From: WHSW01 sp963769945
GTDB taxonomy: Bacteria; Actinomycetota; Thermoleophilia; Solirubrobacterales; 70-9
Length of the DNA: 64,000 bases
NCBI GenBank assembly: GCA_963769945.1
Contig: CAVYOA010000008.1
Span: 88,525-152,524, forward strand
Direction: 5' to 3'
Part shown: positions 9,109 to 18,207 of the stretch, in pieces
Layout: each line of letters opens with the position of its first letter
Position numbering within the stretch: position 1 is the first letter of the stretch
Translations under genes and position numbers: made by a program
Notes under the pieces: model-generated
What the model was told of the DNA's origin: nothing
Databases searched by the model: none
Seen by the model: the letters and a program-made list of their open reading frames with translations, nothing else

Positions 9109-10278
9109 GTGCGAAAGATCGAGATCGCCGAGCGCAGAGCCCGCCTCGCAAGGCGGCACCGCTTGGCAGCGGGCCACCGTGCCGATGACGTCGTTGAGGC
9201 GACCGAGAGCATGGTCTGCTTGCACGCGACCGACCCGGTCACGATCTACCTCTCGGCCGTTGCGCGCGTCCAGGACTTGGCGATCGGCGATCTCGAGCGC
9301 GAGCTTTACGCCGAGCGCTCGCTGGTCAAACACTTCGCGATGCGCCGCACCCTGTTCGTCTTTCCCCGGGCGACGCTGAGGGTCGCCCAGGCGGGCGCCA
9401 GCGATCGGGTCGCCGACTCGGAACGGCGGCGGCTGATCCGCGATGTTGAAAAAGCGGGCCTTCATCGCGACGGCGAGCGCTGGTTGTCTGCGGCAAGTGA
9501 GCAGGTGCTGGCGCTGCTGGCCGACGGCCGCGAAGCGACGTCCACTGAGCTACGCGCGGAGATTCCCTTGCTCGAGGGCTCAATCGCTTACGGCGAGGGC
9601 AAGTCCTGGGGCGGACAGCAGCCGGTGGGTCCGCGGGTATTGACGACGCTGTCTGCCGCGGGGCAGATCGTGCGGGCTTCGAATGCCGGCGCCTGGTCGG
9701 CCTCCAGGCCTCGTTGGGCCTCAACGAAGTCCTGGCTCGGCGAGGAGATCACGCCTTGCTCGCAGGCGGAGGGCGTAGCTGGCCTGGTCGAGCGCTGGCT
9801 TCGCACATTCGGCCCCGGAACGGAGGCCGACATCAAGTGGTGGCTGGGCTCGACCGTCGCGGCAGCGCGTCAGGCGCTAGTCGATCTCGAAGCGGTCGAA
9901 GTTGAGCTTGAGGGGAAGATCGGCTACCTGCTTTCAGACGACCTCGAGCCGACCGATCCGGTTGAACCGTGGGCGGCGCTGCTGCCGTCGCTGGACCCGA
10001 CGACGATGGGCTGGTTCGAGCGCGACTGGTATCTCGGCGACTACAGGGCGCAGCTCTTCGACACCTCCGGTAACGCCGGGCCGACCATCTGGTGGGATGG
10101 GCGCACCGTCGGCGGCTGGCGCCAAAGCGAGAGCGGCGACGTCGAGCTGCAGCTGCTCGAGGACATCGGAGCCGACGGGATGCGAGCGCTCGAAGTCGAG
10201 GCAGAGCGCCTGACGCAGTGGTTCGCCGGCAAACGCGTGCTGCCGAGGTTTCCGTCGCCGCTGTCGAAAGCGCTTTGA
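9109..10278 (+). CDS. Winged-helix DNA-binding protein of the HTH_42 (YcaQ/AlkZ-like) family
   Basis: The start is GTG 9109 and the length is 389 residues, normal for the family. The N-terminal stretch with CLHATDPVTIYLS and the MRRTLFVFPR motif are typical of actinobacterial HTH_42 proteins, which consist of tandem winged helices. Characterised relatives (AlkZ/YcaQ) are DNA glycosylases that remove alkylated or cross-linked bases, but their catalytic QxD/QxQ residues are replaced here by an LHATD context, so activity cannot be assumed. A later block (PSLDPTTMGWFERDWYLG) is also family-typical. It converges with the MFS pump gene and stands alone. Confidence 0.75.
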   Translation: MRKIEIAERRARLARRHRLAAGHRADDVVEATESMVCLHATDPVTIYLSAVARVQDLAIGDLERELYAERSLVKHFAMRRTLFVFPRATLRVAQAGASDRVADSERRRLIRDVEKAGLHRDGERWLSAASEQVLALLADGREATSTELRAEIPLLEGSIAYGEGKSWGGQQPVGPRVLTTLSAAGQIVRASNAGAWSASRPRWASTKSWLGEEITPCSQAEGVAGLVERWLRTFGPGTEADIKWWLGSTVAAARQALVDLEAVEVELEGKIGYLLSDDLEPTDPVEPWAALLPSLDPTTMGWFERDWYLGDYRAQLFDTSGNAGPTIWWDGRTVGGWRQSESGDVELQLLEDIGADGMRALEVEAERLTQWFAGKRVLPRFPSPLSKAL

Positions 10279-10327
10279 CCGAGTCGCCTCGAGCGCCGGT
10301 GCCCCGCCGTCGTCGCGCATGGGTGCG

Positions 10328-11908
10328 TCAGCCATCGTCGGCCGGCTGGAGCCGTGGTCGCCGCGCGTCGGGCGCGCCGCGCAGCGGGGAGCCCGAGACG
10401 CCGCAGTGATACTCGCCGCGTTTTCGCCCTGACGACTCGTCCTCTTCGCCAGGTTGCTGGTCGCGCTCCAGCACCTCGGCGTCGATCGTCAGCCAGGCGA
10501 TTGCGCCTCCGATCGCCGAGAGGATCGCGCAGGCGATCATCGCGATCCGAAAGCCGTCCTCCATCGCGGCGGGGTCATAGAAGTCGTCGCCGGTGAGGCC
10601 GGCGATCACCGGCAGGAGCGCGACCGCCAACAGGCCCCCCACGCGCGAGACCGCGTTGTTGATTCCGGAAGCGATTCCAGAGTGGCGTGCGTCGGCGGCG
10701 GCGAGGACCGTCGCCGTCACCGGCGCGACGACGAGGGTGAGACCGATGCCGAAGACGGTTACCGCCGGCAAGACCGTGCTGACGTATGAGTCGCCGGGCG
10801 AGATCCGCAGCATCAGCAGTAGACCGACAGCGATGATCAACGGGCCGGCTGTGAGTGGGATCCGGGCGCCGATCCGCGTCGCCAGTGCGCCCGAGCGCGC
10901 CGAGAACAAGAGCATCAGGACGGTCACTGGCATCGAGGCGGCTCCGGCGGCGATCGCCGAGTAGCCGAGGGAGATCTGCAGGAACGAAACGAGCAGGAAG
11001 AAGACCCCGCCGAGAGCCGCATAGACGGCGAAGGTGACTGCATTGGCAGCGCTGAACTGACGCGAGGCGAAGATCGACAGCGGCATCATCGGGTTCGCGC
11101 TCGTGCGCTCCACGACGAAGAAGCCGACAAGCGCGGCGATCCCGCCGATCCCGCCGATCGCAACCAAGGCGGTGAAGCCGTCCTCGGGAGCCTGAATCAG
11201 CGCGTACGTGGTGCCCGCGAGACCGAGCGCAGCCAGCAATGCGCCCGGTAGGTCGAGGTGGTCACTTGCGTCTGGGTCCTTCGTCTCAGGAACGTGGCGA
11301 TTAGCCATCAGCACGACGAAGACGCCGATCGGCAGGTTGATGAGGAAGATCGCGCGCCAGGAGATCGCGTCGACGAGGTAGCCGCCGAGCAGCGGCCCGA
11401 CAGCCGCAGCAACGCCGCCGAGCCCCGACCACGCGCCAATTGCGCGCGCTCGGTCTCCCGGCTTGAAGCTCGACTCGATCATCGCCAGGCTGCCCGGGGT
11501 CAGAAGCGCGCCGCCGATGCCCTGGAGCAGGCGGGCGACGATCAGCATCTCGGCGCTGGGAGCGATCGCGCACAACGCCGATGCAACGGTGAACCACGCG
11601 ACCCCGATGACGAAGATCCGCCGCCGGCCGTAGCGATCTCCGAGCGAGCCGCCGAGCAGGATCAGCGACGCGAGCGTGAGCAGGTAACCGTTGAGAATCC
11701 ATTGCAGCGAGCTCGTGCTCGCACCGAGGTCCTCGCCGATCGCGGGCAGCGCGACGTTGACGACGGTCCCGTCGAGAAACGCGAGGCCAGAGCCGAGCAC
11801 GGCGACGGCCAGCACCCAGCGCCCGGCTGAGCCGTCATACGCAATGCCTTCGCCTTCAGGGCCATCGCTCGCGCTTGCGGGGGCGCCAGCTTCAGCCGCC
11901 AAGCTCAA
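10328..11908 (-). CDS. MFS drug:H+ antiporter, DHA2 (EmrB/QacA) family
   Basis: This 526-residue protein has about 14 membrane segments. The DHA2 signature motifs are clear: LDGTVVNVALPAIGEDL in helix 1, GGSLGDRYGRRRIF (motif A) and LLQGIGGALLTPGSLAMI (motif C region). The likely start is TTG 11908, preceded by a GAGG element. It lies three bases after the stop of the UBP zinc-finger gene, so the two are probably co-transcribed. The family exports drugs and other amphiphiles with the proton gradient. The substrate is not predictable. The tail after the last helix is Arg/Gly-rich and probably cytoplasmic. Confidence 0.88.
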   Translation of the reverse strand: MSLAAEAGAPASASDGPEGEGIAYDGSAGRWVLAVAVLGSGLAFLDGTVVNVALPAIGEDLGASTSSLQWILNGYLLTLASLILLGGSLGDRYGRRRIFVIGVAWFTVASALCAIAPSAEMLIVARLLQGIGGALLTPGSLAMIESSFKPGDRARAIGAWSGLGGVAAAVGPLLGGYLVDAISWRAIFLINLPIGVFVVLMANRHVPETKDPDASDHLDLPGALLAALGLAGTTYALIQAPEDGFTALVAIGGIGGIAALVGFFVVERTSANPMMPLSIFASRQFSAANAVTFAVYAALGGVFFLLVSFLQISLGYSAIAAGAASMPVTVLMLLFSARSGALATRIGARIPLTAGPLIIAVGLLLMLRISPGDSYVSTVLPAVTVFGIGLTLVVAPVTATVLAAADARHSGIASGINNAVSRVGGLLAVALLPVIAGLTGDDFYDPAAMEDGFRIAMIACAILSAIGGAIAWLTIDAEVLERDQQPGEEDESSGRKRGEYHCGVSGSPLRGAPDARRPRLQPADDG

Positions 11909-11911
11909 GCC

Positions 11912-12208
11912 TCACGGCGACGCCTCGCCGAGGTCGACGATGAACGCAACCTCGTCGACGTAACAGTAACTCCACTCCTCGCCATGCTCCATCGAGTGAA
12001 CCAGCGGGTGATCGGATTCCTTCGCGTGCGCCGTGGCGTGGCGATTGGGCGAGGAGTCACAGCACCCGACCTTGCCGCAGCTGAGGCAGACGCGCAGGTG
12101 GATCCAGCGGCCCCCGGTCTTCAGACACTCCTCACAACCCTCGACCTCGCTACGGGGCGGCGGCCTCACCGAGATCTGATCGAGATGGATGCACGGTGCT
12201 TCGGCCAT
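11912..12208 (-). CDS. UBP-type zinc finger protein
   Basis: The 98-residue protein starts at ATG 12208. It holds the zinc ligands of a ZnF-UBP fold: CIHLD at the N-terminus, CEECL, CLSCGKVGCCDSS, then RHATAHAKESDHPLVHS. It is a free-standing single domain, as is common in Actinobacteria. In eukaryotes this fold binds free C-termini of ubiquitin; the bacterial role is unknown. The gene is followed after three bases by the MFS pump, so an operon is likely. The other side has a ~190-base divergent region facing the small DUF7218-like gene. Confidence 0.85.
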   Translation of the reverse strand: MAEAPCIHLDQISVRPPPRSEVEGCEECLKTGGRWIHLRVCLSCGKVGCCDSSPNRHATAHAKESDHPLVHSMEHGEEWSYCYVDEVAFIVDLGEASP

Positions 12209-12401
12209 GGGGCTCCCTTGCAGTCGTTTGCGATTTGCTCCCGCTGCGATCGAGTTTGGCGCAGCTGTCAAGTCGTCTTCGGACCCGCTTGCGGCGAGTA
12301 GAGCCGGGTAGCTGTGTACTTGGCAAACCGCGCGCCGTCCGCCGGGCAATGCAGATGCAACGGAACGAGACGTTTCCCTGCAACCGAGAACGGAGACCAC
12401 T

Positions 12402-12626
12402 GTGACCAAGGACCACGGACCGAGCGTCAAAGACGACAAACAGTACGAGGGCCTGCGAAAGAAGGGAATGAGCAAGCAACGAGCGGCGTCGATCGCCAAC
12501 TCTCCCGATGCCTCGAGCAAAGGTGGCAAGAAAAGCGGCAAAGGGAGCGGCGGCTCCAAATCGCAAAAGCGCGCCGCGGGCCGCGAAGGCGGCAAGAACT
12601 CGCGAGGATCCTCGGGTGGCGGCTGA
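12402..12626 (+). CDS. Small basic DUF7218-like protein
   Basis: This 74-residue protein starts at GTG 12402 with a GGAGA element nine bases upstream. The N-terminal half (GPSVKDDKQYEGLRKKGMSK followed by RAASIAN) is the conserved segment of short actinobacterial proteins often labelled DUF7218 or, misleadingly, plasmid stabilization or Rho termination-factor proteins. The C-terminal half is Gly/Ser/Lys-rich and probably disordered. The composition suggests nucleic-acid binding. No function is established. The SbnA-like operon begins 18 bases downstream, so readthrough is possible. Confidence 0.6.
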   Translation: MTKDHGPSVKDDKQYEGLRKKGMSKQRAASIANSPDASSKGGKKSGKGSGGSKSQKRAAGREGGKNSRGSSGGG

Positions 12627-12644
12627 ATTCAAGGCTGGCGGCCG

Positions 12645-13748
12645 ATGAAGTTCGCGGTTGCTGATGAGCGGTCGCCGCATCGAATCGGCGTTCGGTCGCC
12701 CGATGCCGGTCCGCCCGTAACCCGCGCCGTCACGCCGCCTCCGGTCGACGGGATCGTCGAGGCGATCGGCCGCACCCCGCTGGTGCGATTGCGACGCTAC
12801 CTCGCATCTACCGACCTGCAGCTCTGGGGCAAGCTGGAATCAACTAACCCTGGTGGCTCAGCCAAAGACCGCCCGGCGGCGCGCATGATCGCCGAGGGAC
12901 TGCGAAGCGGCGCGATCACCGAAGCCACCACCGTGATCGAATCGAGCTCGGGCAACATGGCTATTGGACTTGCACAAGCCTGTCGCTTTCATCGCCTGAA
13001 GCTGATCTGCGTGCTCGACCGCCGAGCCAACGAGACCACCGTTCGCACTCTGCGCGCGCTCGGCGCCGACGTCCGCATCGTCACCGAGCCTGACCCCGCG
13101 ACCGGCGAGCTGCTGACCGCCAGGCTCAACCTCGTTGCGCATTTGGCCGAGCACATTGCGGACTCGTTTTGGCCGGACCAGTACACGAACGCCGCCAACC
13201 CTGATGCTCATGGGGCCGGGACGATGCGTGAAATCGACGAGGCACTCGACGCACGGCTCGACTGCCTCATCGTCGCGGCCGGCACCGCGGGAACGCTTCG
13301 AGGTTGTGCGGAGTATCTCTGTAAGCACCGCCGTCAGACTCGGTTGATCGCTGTCGACTCCGACGCCAGCGCGCTGTTCGGCGGCCAATCAGGTGAGCGT
13401 CTACTTCCAGGTCACGGCGCCGGCGTGGCAAGCAAGCACTCGCAGGAGCTCAGCTTCGACCGCTTGGTGCGGGTCTCGGATTTCGACTGCGTGGTCGGTT
13501 GTCGCCGGCTTGTCGAGCGGGAGGGGATCTTCGCCGGAGCCTCTTCGGGTGCAGTCGCGATCGCGCTCGAGCGCATCGCCCCAACACTCGAGCCTGGTGC
13601 AAGGTGCGCGATGGTGCTCGCCGATGGTGGTGGCGGTTATCTCGATACCGTCTACAACGACGAGTGGGTTGAGCGCGCGCTCGGTTGTGAGCCCAGCAAA
13701 CTCGAAGCGATCGTGGGCAGCGATCGAGCCACTTTCCCCGCGAGCTAG
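12645..13748 (+). CDS. PLP-dependent cysteine-synthase/SbnA-like enzyme
   Basis: The 367-residue protein starts at ATG 12645. The fold-II PLP enzyme motifs are present: GRTPLVRL, NPGGSAKDRPA with the PLP lysine, ESSSGNMAIGLA, AGTAGTLRG (phosphate loop) and SSGAV near the end. The KDRPA context and the neighbours favour the SbnA branch, which condenses O-phosphoserine with glutamate towards 2,3-diaminopropionate, over ordinary O-acetylserine cysteine synthases. An extra ~35-residue N-terminus precedes the fold. It is first of three tightly spaced genes. Substrate assignment is inference, and a true cysteine synthase cannot be excluded. Confidence 0.75.
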   Translation: MKFAVADERSPHRIGVRSPDAGPPVTRAVTPPPVDGIVEAIGRTPLVRLRRYLASTDLQLWGKLESTNPGGSAKDRPAARMIAEGLRSGAITEATTVIESSSGNMAIGLAQACRFHRLKLICVLDRRANETTVRTLRALGADVRIVTEPDPATGELLTARLNLVAHLAEHIADSFWPDQYTNAANPDAHGAGTMREIDEALDARLDCLIVAAGTAGTLRGCAEYLCKHRRQTRLIAVDSDASALFGGQSGERLLPGHGAGVASKHSQELSFDRLVRVSDFDCVVGCRRLVEREGIFAGASSGAVAIALERIAPTLEPGARCAMVLADGGGGYLDTVYNDEWVERALGCEPSKLEAIVGSDRATFPAS

Positions 13749-13762
13749 ATCGCAGCCCCGGC

Positions 13763-15316
13763 GTGATGCATCGAAACGGCGTCCGACCTCTGCGGGTCGC
13801 CATCGTCGGCCTTGGCCCGAAGGGTCTGTTCGCGCTCGAGCGGCTGCTCGATAGAGCCGCCGACACAGCAACCGGCCCAATCGCAGTCGAGATTTTCGAA
13901 CCACACAGCGTCCTCGGGGCCGGGCCGGTCTACGACCCAGATCAGCCGGACTACCTACGGATGAACCTCGATGCCGCAGAGGTCACAATCTGGCCGGCGG
14001 GTAGCGCCGCCGTTCCGGCGACCGAACAGCTCTCGTTCACTCAGTGGCAGCGAGCGAATTTGGAGCTCTCGGATTGCGAGCGGTACCCGCCCCGTGCCGA
14101 GATGGGCCGTTACCTGGCAGCTGGTGCGGCCTTGCTGGTCGAGCATGCCGCACAACGGATTGAGGTAGCCGTCCACCGGCGCGAGGTCGCCGCGGTCACG
14201 GCGCTAAGCAGCGGGTGGCAGGTTGCGGCCGAGGACGCCGGCGGCGAGTTCGACGAGGTGCTCGTCGCTACCGGACACGCGCATGCTTGGGACGGGATGC
14301 TCGCCAACGGTTGGAACCATGCCGCGCCGCTGGTCGAACGAGTGTTTCCGGTCGAGGCGAATCTGAACCCGATCCCACGGGGCGCGCGGGTGGCGGTGCG
14401 CGGCTACGCGCTCACCTTCATCGACGCGGCGCTGGCCCTGACCGAGGGGCGGGGCGGCAGGTTCGAGCCCGTCACCGACGGCACGGGCTTGCTCTACCGC
14501 AAGGCGGGGACCGAACCGGCGAAGATCTTGCCCTTCTCGCGAACCGGCGAACCGATGGTGGCCAAGCCACAACGCGACGAGGTGGCTACCGACGAGACCT
14601 GGCGGGAGCTCACGAGCCAAGCACGCGAGCGAATCAGCAAGCTGCCGCCCGACGGCGAGGCCGTGGCAGCGCTCGAGGCGATCGTGACAACACTCGCGGG
14701 GATTCGTCACGGTGTCGAGAGCGACGCTGCCAACCTCGGCGTCGCCTGGCGTGCGCTCTACCCAGCGGTCGTGGAGCGATTCGGCGCTGACGGCATCGGT
14801 GATGCTGAGTGGCCGGCGTTCAGGGTCGTGGCGACGCAAATGGAGCGCTATGCGTTCGGGCCACCCGCGATCAACGCGGCGAAGCTCGAGGCGCTGATCC
14901 GCGCAGGCATCGTCGATCCGACCCATTGCCGCGGCGGGCGAATCGAGACCGAAGGCGCTCAGAGCGAGCTCTGCTCGCAGGCGGGCCGAACGCCGATCGA
15001 CATCGTGCTCGACGCCGTCCTTGCTCCACCGGGTGCGATTGGGCTCGACAGCCCCTTGCTGCGCGGGATGCTCACCGACGGCGTGGCTCGCGTTCAACGC
15101 GGCCGACGGGGGCTCGAGGTAGCGGCAGACGCGAGCTGCGTCGCGGCAAGAGGCGGGCTCTCCTACGGACTTTCCGCCTACGGTCGCCCAACCGAGGACT
15201 CGGTGATTGGAAACGACACGCTCAATCGCAGCCTGCATCCGCAGCTCGATCTCTGGGCTGATCGCGTCATCGCGCGTTCACGAGAGCCCGCCGCGATCAT
15301 GCCGAGTGCGGGATGA
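13763..15316 (+). CDS. FAD/NAD(P)-binding protein (NAD_binding_9 type)
   Basis: The 517-residue protein starts with RVAIVGLGPKGLFALERLL, a Rossmann dinucleotide-binding loop, followed by an acidic strand end (EIFEPH) and GAGPVYDPDQPDYLRMN, typical of the PF13454 FAD-NAD(P)-binding group. A second glycine motif (VLVATGHAH) lies near residue 170. It starts 14 bases after the SbnA-like gene and overlaps the Y4yA-type gene by four bases (ATGA), so translation is coupled. In such cassettes it is presumably an oxidoreductase or monooxygenase acting on the amino-acid intermediate. Its reaction is not known. Confidence 0.75.
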   Translation: MMHRNGVRPLRVAIVGLGPKGLFALERLLDRAADTATGPIAVEIFEPHSVLGAGPVYDPDQPDYLRMNLDAAEVTIWPAGSAAVPATEQLSFTQWQRANLELSDCERYPPRAEMGRYLAAGAALLVEHAAQRIEVAVHRREVAAVTALSSGWQVAAEDAGGEFDEVLVATGHAHAWDGMLANGWNHAAPLVERVFPVEANLNPIPRGARVAVRGYALTFIDAALALTEGRGGRFEPVTDGTGLLYRKAGTEPAKILPFSRTGEPMVAKPQRDEVATDETWRELTSQARERISKLPPDGEAVAALEAIVTTLAGIRHGVESDAANLGVAWRALYPAVVERFGADGIGDAEWPAFRVVATQMERYAFGPPAINAAKLEALIRAGIVDPTHCRGGRIETEGAQSELCSQAGRTPIDIVLDAVLAPPGAIGLDSPLLRGMLTDGVARVQRGRRGLEVAADASCVAARGGLSYGLSAYGRPTEDSVIGNDTLNRSLHPQLDLWADRVIARSREPAAIMPSAG

Positions 15317-16776
15317 GCTCCGAGGTCGCACAGAAATCGAAGCCGGGGCCTGCGCCGCTCTGCCGCGGCGAGCTGCCGTTGACTGCGCGGCTCGAACCAT
15401 GGCAGTCAGAACTCTGCAAGCAGCCCGATCTGCTCGCAGCGCTCGTCGAGCGCTACGGATCGCCACTCAACTTGATCGATCCTTCGGCGATCGCCGGCAA
15501 CGCCCGCGAGCTCGAGACCGTTGCGAGCGCAGCGGGCGTCGCCATGCGGATCTTCTTCGCTCGCAAGGCGAACAAGGCGCTGGCGCTGGTGGACGAGGCA
15601 AAGCGCCTGGGACTTGGCGTCGACGTGGCCAGCGAGCGCGAGCTGTCGCAGGTGCTCGCCCGCGGTATCGACGGATCACAGGTGGTGGTCACAGCGGCGA
15701 TCAAGCCTCCCACGCTGATCGAGCTCAGCCTCCGATGCGGTGCGACGATCGTGCTCGATAACTTCGACGAGCTCGAGCTGCTGACCAGCCGCTCGTCGGA
15801 GCTCGGATTGCAAGCGCCGGTCGCGCTTCGACTTTCGCCCGAGCTCGGCGACGCCACCGTGCCAAGCCGGTTTGGCTTCAGCGCGACTGAGTTTGAAAGG
15901 GCGCGCGAGCTGCTTCGCGCCGGCGGCCTTGGGATCGATGGCGTCCATTTTCATCTCGACGGCTACGACCCGGGTCAGCGAGCAGTTGCAATCGCTCAGT
16001 GTCTCGATCTCGTCGATCGTCTGCGCGAGCTTGGGGAGCAGCCCAGCTTTATCGACATCGGCGGTGGAATCCCGGTCAGCTATCTCGAGTCGGCTGCGCA
16101 ATGGGACCGTTTCTGGGACGAACACCGGCGAGGCTTGCTTGGCGAACGCCGGGCGTTGACTTTCGGCGCACATGGCCTCGGGCTGACAGCGCACCGGGGC
16201 GAGTTGCTGGGCAGCCCCGACGTCTATCCGTTCTTTCAACAGCTGGTTGGTGGCGACTGGCTTCAGGCCGTGCTCAGCGACGAACTCGTTATCGGTTCCC
16301 GGCGAGAATCAGTCGCCAGCGCGATCAGCAGCCGCGGTCTCGAGCTGCGCTGCGAGCCAGGACGGGCGCTGCTCGACGGCTGCGGGATGACCGTCGCCGA
16401 AGTCATGTTCGTCAAGCAGCGTCGCGACGGGATTACGCTCGTCGGCTTGGCGATGAACCGAACCCAATGTCGCTCGACATCGGCAGACTTCCTGGTTGAT
16501 CCGATCTTGGTTGCGGGCTCGAAGCGCGCTCGGCTTGACCCGGCGGAGGGTTATCTGGTCGGCGCGTACTGCATCGAGCGCGAGCTGCTCACCTGGCGCC
16601 GACTGGAATTTCCAGGTGGCATCGAGGCCGGCGATTTGATCGCCTTTCCCAATACCGCCGGCTATTTCATGCACATCCTCGAGAGCGCGTCCCATCAGAT
16701 CCCGCTGGCGCGCAACGTGATCGTCGGCTCGGGCGAGCCGCAACTGGACCCGATCGATCTCGAGGACGTGCTTTAG
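15313..16776 (+). CDS. Y4yA-family PLP-dependent decarboxylase-like enzyme
   Basis: The 487-residue protein belongs to fold-III PLP enzymes (diaminopimelate/ornithine decarboxylase type). Visible residues are FARKANKALAL with the PLP lysine, HFHLDGYD, IDIGGGIPVSY, the phosphate/carboxylate motif CEPGRALLDGCG, GAYCIERELL with a catalytic-type Cys, and NTAGYFMH. The family is named after Rhizobium NGR234 Y4yA. A related enzyme, SbnH, decarboxylates the citryl-diaminopropionate intermediate of staphyloferrin B. The ATGA overlap with the preceding gene and the SbnA-like gene upstream indicate one pathway. No siderophore synthetase is within view. Confidence 0.78.
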   Translation: MSSEVAQKSKPGPAPLCRGELPLTARLEPWQSELCKQPDLLAALVERYGSPLNLIDPSAIAGNARELETVASAAGVAMRIFFARKANKALALVDEAKRLGLGVDVASERELSQVLARGIDGSQVVVTAAIKPPTLIELSLRCGATIVLDNFDELELLTSRSSELGLQAPVALRLSPELGDATVPSRFGFSATEFERARELLRAGGLGIDGVHFHLDGYDPGQRAVAIAQCLDLVDRLRELGEQPSFIDIGGGIPVSYLESAAQWDRFWDEHRRGLLGERRALTFGAHGLGLTAHRGELLGSPDVYPFFQQLVGGDWLQAVLSDELVIGSRRESVASAISSRGLELRCEPGRALLDGCGMTVAEVMFVKQRRDGITLVGLAMNRTQCRSTSADFLVDPILVAGSKRARLDPAEGYLVGAYCIERELLTWRRLEFPGGIEAGDLIAFPNTAGYFMHILESASHQIPLARNVIVGSGEPQLDPIDLEDVL

Positions 16777-16816
16777 GGCTCGTCAGCCCGGCACACCGTG
16801 CGCCGAGCGTCTGTGT

Positions 16817-18010
16817 TCATGGCTGGAAAACAACCTTGAACATGCCGTCCTGCTTTTTTTGGAACTTCGCGTACGCCTCGGGGGCATCAGCCAGCGGCAG
16901 GTGATGAGTGGCAAAACCTTCGACGCCGAGCGGATCGTCGTCGCCGCTGAGCAGCGGCATGATCTCGTCGACCCAGCGCTTAACGTGTGCCTGACCCATG
17001 CGGATCTGAATGCCCTTGTCGAAGAGCTGCATCATCGGCAACGGGTCGATCGCACCTCCATACACGCCTGAGATCGAGACGGTGCCGCCGCGGCGCACAC
17101 CTTCGAAGCAAGCAAGCAGGGCGCTGAGGCGGTCGATCCCGACCTTCTCGATCATCCGCTTTGCGACGGCGTCGGGGAGATACTGCGCTGACTTCTGAGC
17201 GAGCTCGCCGACGGGCGCACCATGAGCCTCCATGCCAACAGCGTCGATCGCCGAGTCGGGGCCGCGCCCCTCCGTGAGCTCGCGAAGCTGCTCGGCGATG
17301 GCCACTGGATCTCCAGCATTGTCGGAGACATCCAGCACCTCGACGCCCCAGTCGCGAGCGATCTGCAGGCGCTCGGCAACGAGATCGAGGCCGATCACGC
17401 GGACGCCGTTGTGCTTTGCGATGCGGGCCGCCATCTGGCCGATCGGGCCGAGCCCAAAGATCGCAACCGTGCCGCCTTCGGGGATCTCGGCGAACTCAAC
17501 CGCCTGCCAAGCGGTTGGCAGCACATCGGAGAGAAAGAGGAAGCGATCGTCTGGCGGCCCGTCGGGGACTTTGATCGGCCCGAACTGCGCTTGCGGGACG
17601 CGCAGGTACTCGGCCTGGCCGCCGGCGACCTGGCCGTAGAGCTTGGTGTAGCCGAACAGCGATGCGCCGGTACCCGTGTCGCGGTTCTGGGTGGTCTCGC
17701 ACTGCGCGAAGAGGTCGCGCTCGCACATCCAGCAGTGCCCGCAGGAGATGTTGAACGGGATGACTACGCGGTCGCCCTTCTCCAGCCCGTCCACCTCGGC
17801 GCCGACCTCCTCGACCACGCCCATCGGCTCGTGACCGAGAATGTCGCCTGAGTCGATGTACATCCCGAGCACGCTGTAGAGATGAAGGTCCGAGCCGCAG
17901 AGCCCGGTCGACGTGACGCGAATAATCGCGTCTGTCGGCGCTTCGATCGTCGGGTCGGGAACCTCGTCGACCTGCACCTTTTCCGTCCCCTGCCATGTGA
18001 GTGCCTTCAT
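16817..18010 (-). CDS. Zinc-dependent alcohol dehydrogenase (MDR family)
   Basis: ATG 18010 is chosen because it begins the conserved MKALTWQG start of the family, giving 397 residues. Catalytic zinc residues appear in CGSDLH and GHEPMG, and structural zinc cysteines in CGHCWMCERDLFAQC. The NAD-binding loop is FGLGPIGQMAARIAK. The long insertion around residues 240-290 (AVGMEAHG to RLSALLACFEGV) resembles glutathione-independent formaldehyde dehydrogenase-like MDR proteins. The substrate is not fixed by sequence. It converges with the Y4yA-type gene and is preceded by a ~200-base gap. Confidence 0.85.
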   Translation of the reverse strand: MKALTWQGTEKVQVDEVPDPTIEAPTDAIIRVTSTGLCGSDLHLYSVLGMYIDSGDILGHEPMGVVEEVGAEVDGLEKGDRVVIPFNISCGHCWMCERDLFAQCETTQNRDTGTGASLFGYTKLYGQVAGGQAEYLRVPQAQFGPIKVPDGPPDDRFLFLSDVLPTAWQAVEFAEIPEGGTVAIFGLGPIGQMAARIAKHNGVRVIGLDLVAERLQIARDWGVEVLDVSDNAGDPVAIAEQLRELTEGRGPDSAIDAVGMEAHGAPVGELAQKSAQYLPDAVAKRMIEKVGIDRLSALLACFEGVRRGGTVSISGVYGGAIDPLPMMQLFDKGIQIRMGQAHVKRWVDEIMPLLSGDDDPLGVEGFATHHLPLADAPEAYAKFQKKQDGMFKVVFQP

Positions 18011-18207
18011 CGGACCGATCCCTCCTGTCGTCGCTTCGTCGTCGCTCGGCAGTAGCTCTACCCACCTGGGCGGCAGCCAAGCGGGATGCGAGGGGTCAGC
18101 TAACGACGACAAAACGGGGTGCGAGCTTGGCCAGGCGCGGTTTTCCGACGGCTAACTTCGGACTAGCGCTGACCGCGCCGGCTCGTTTCTCGCGCCGCCG
18201 TTCGTGC

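Noticed and set aside
13763..15316. Assignment of the FAD/NAD(P)-binding gene as SbnB
   Set aside because: SbnB belongs to the ornithine-cyclodeaminase family. The motifs here are of a flavin/NAD(P) Rossmann protein, so the names should not be transferred.
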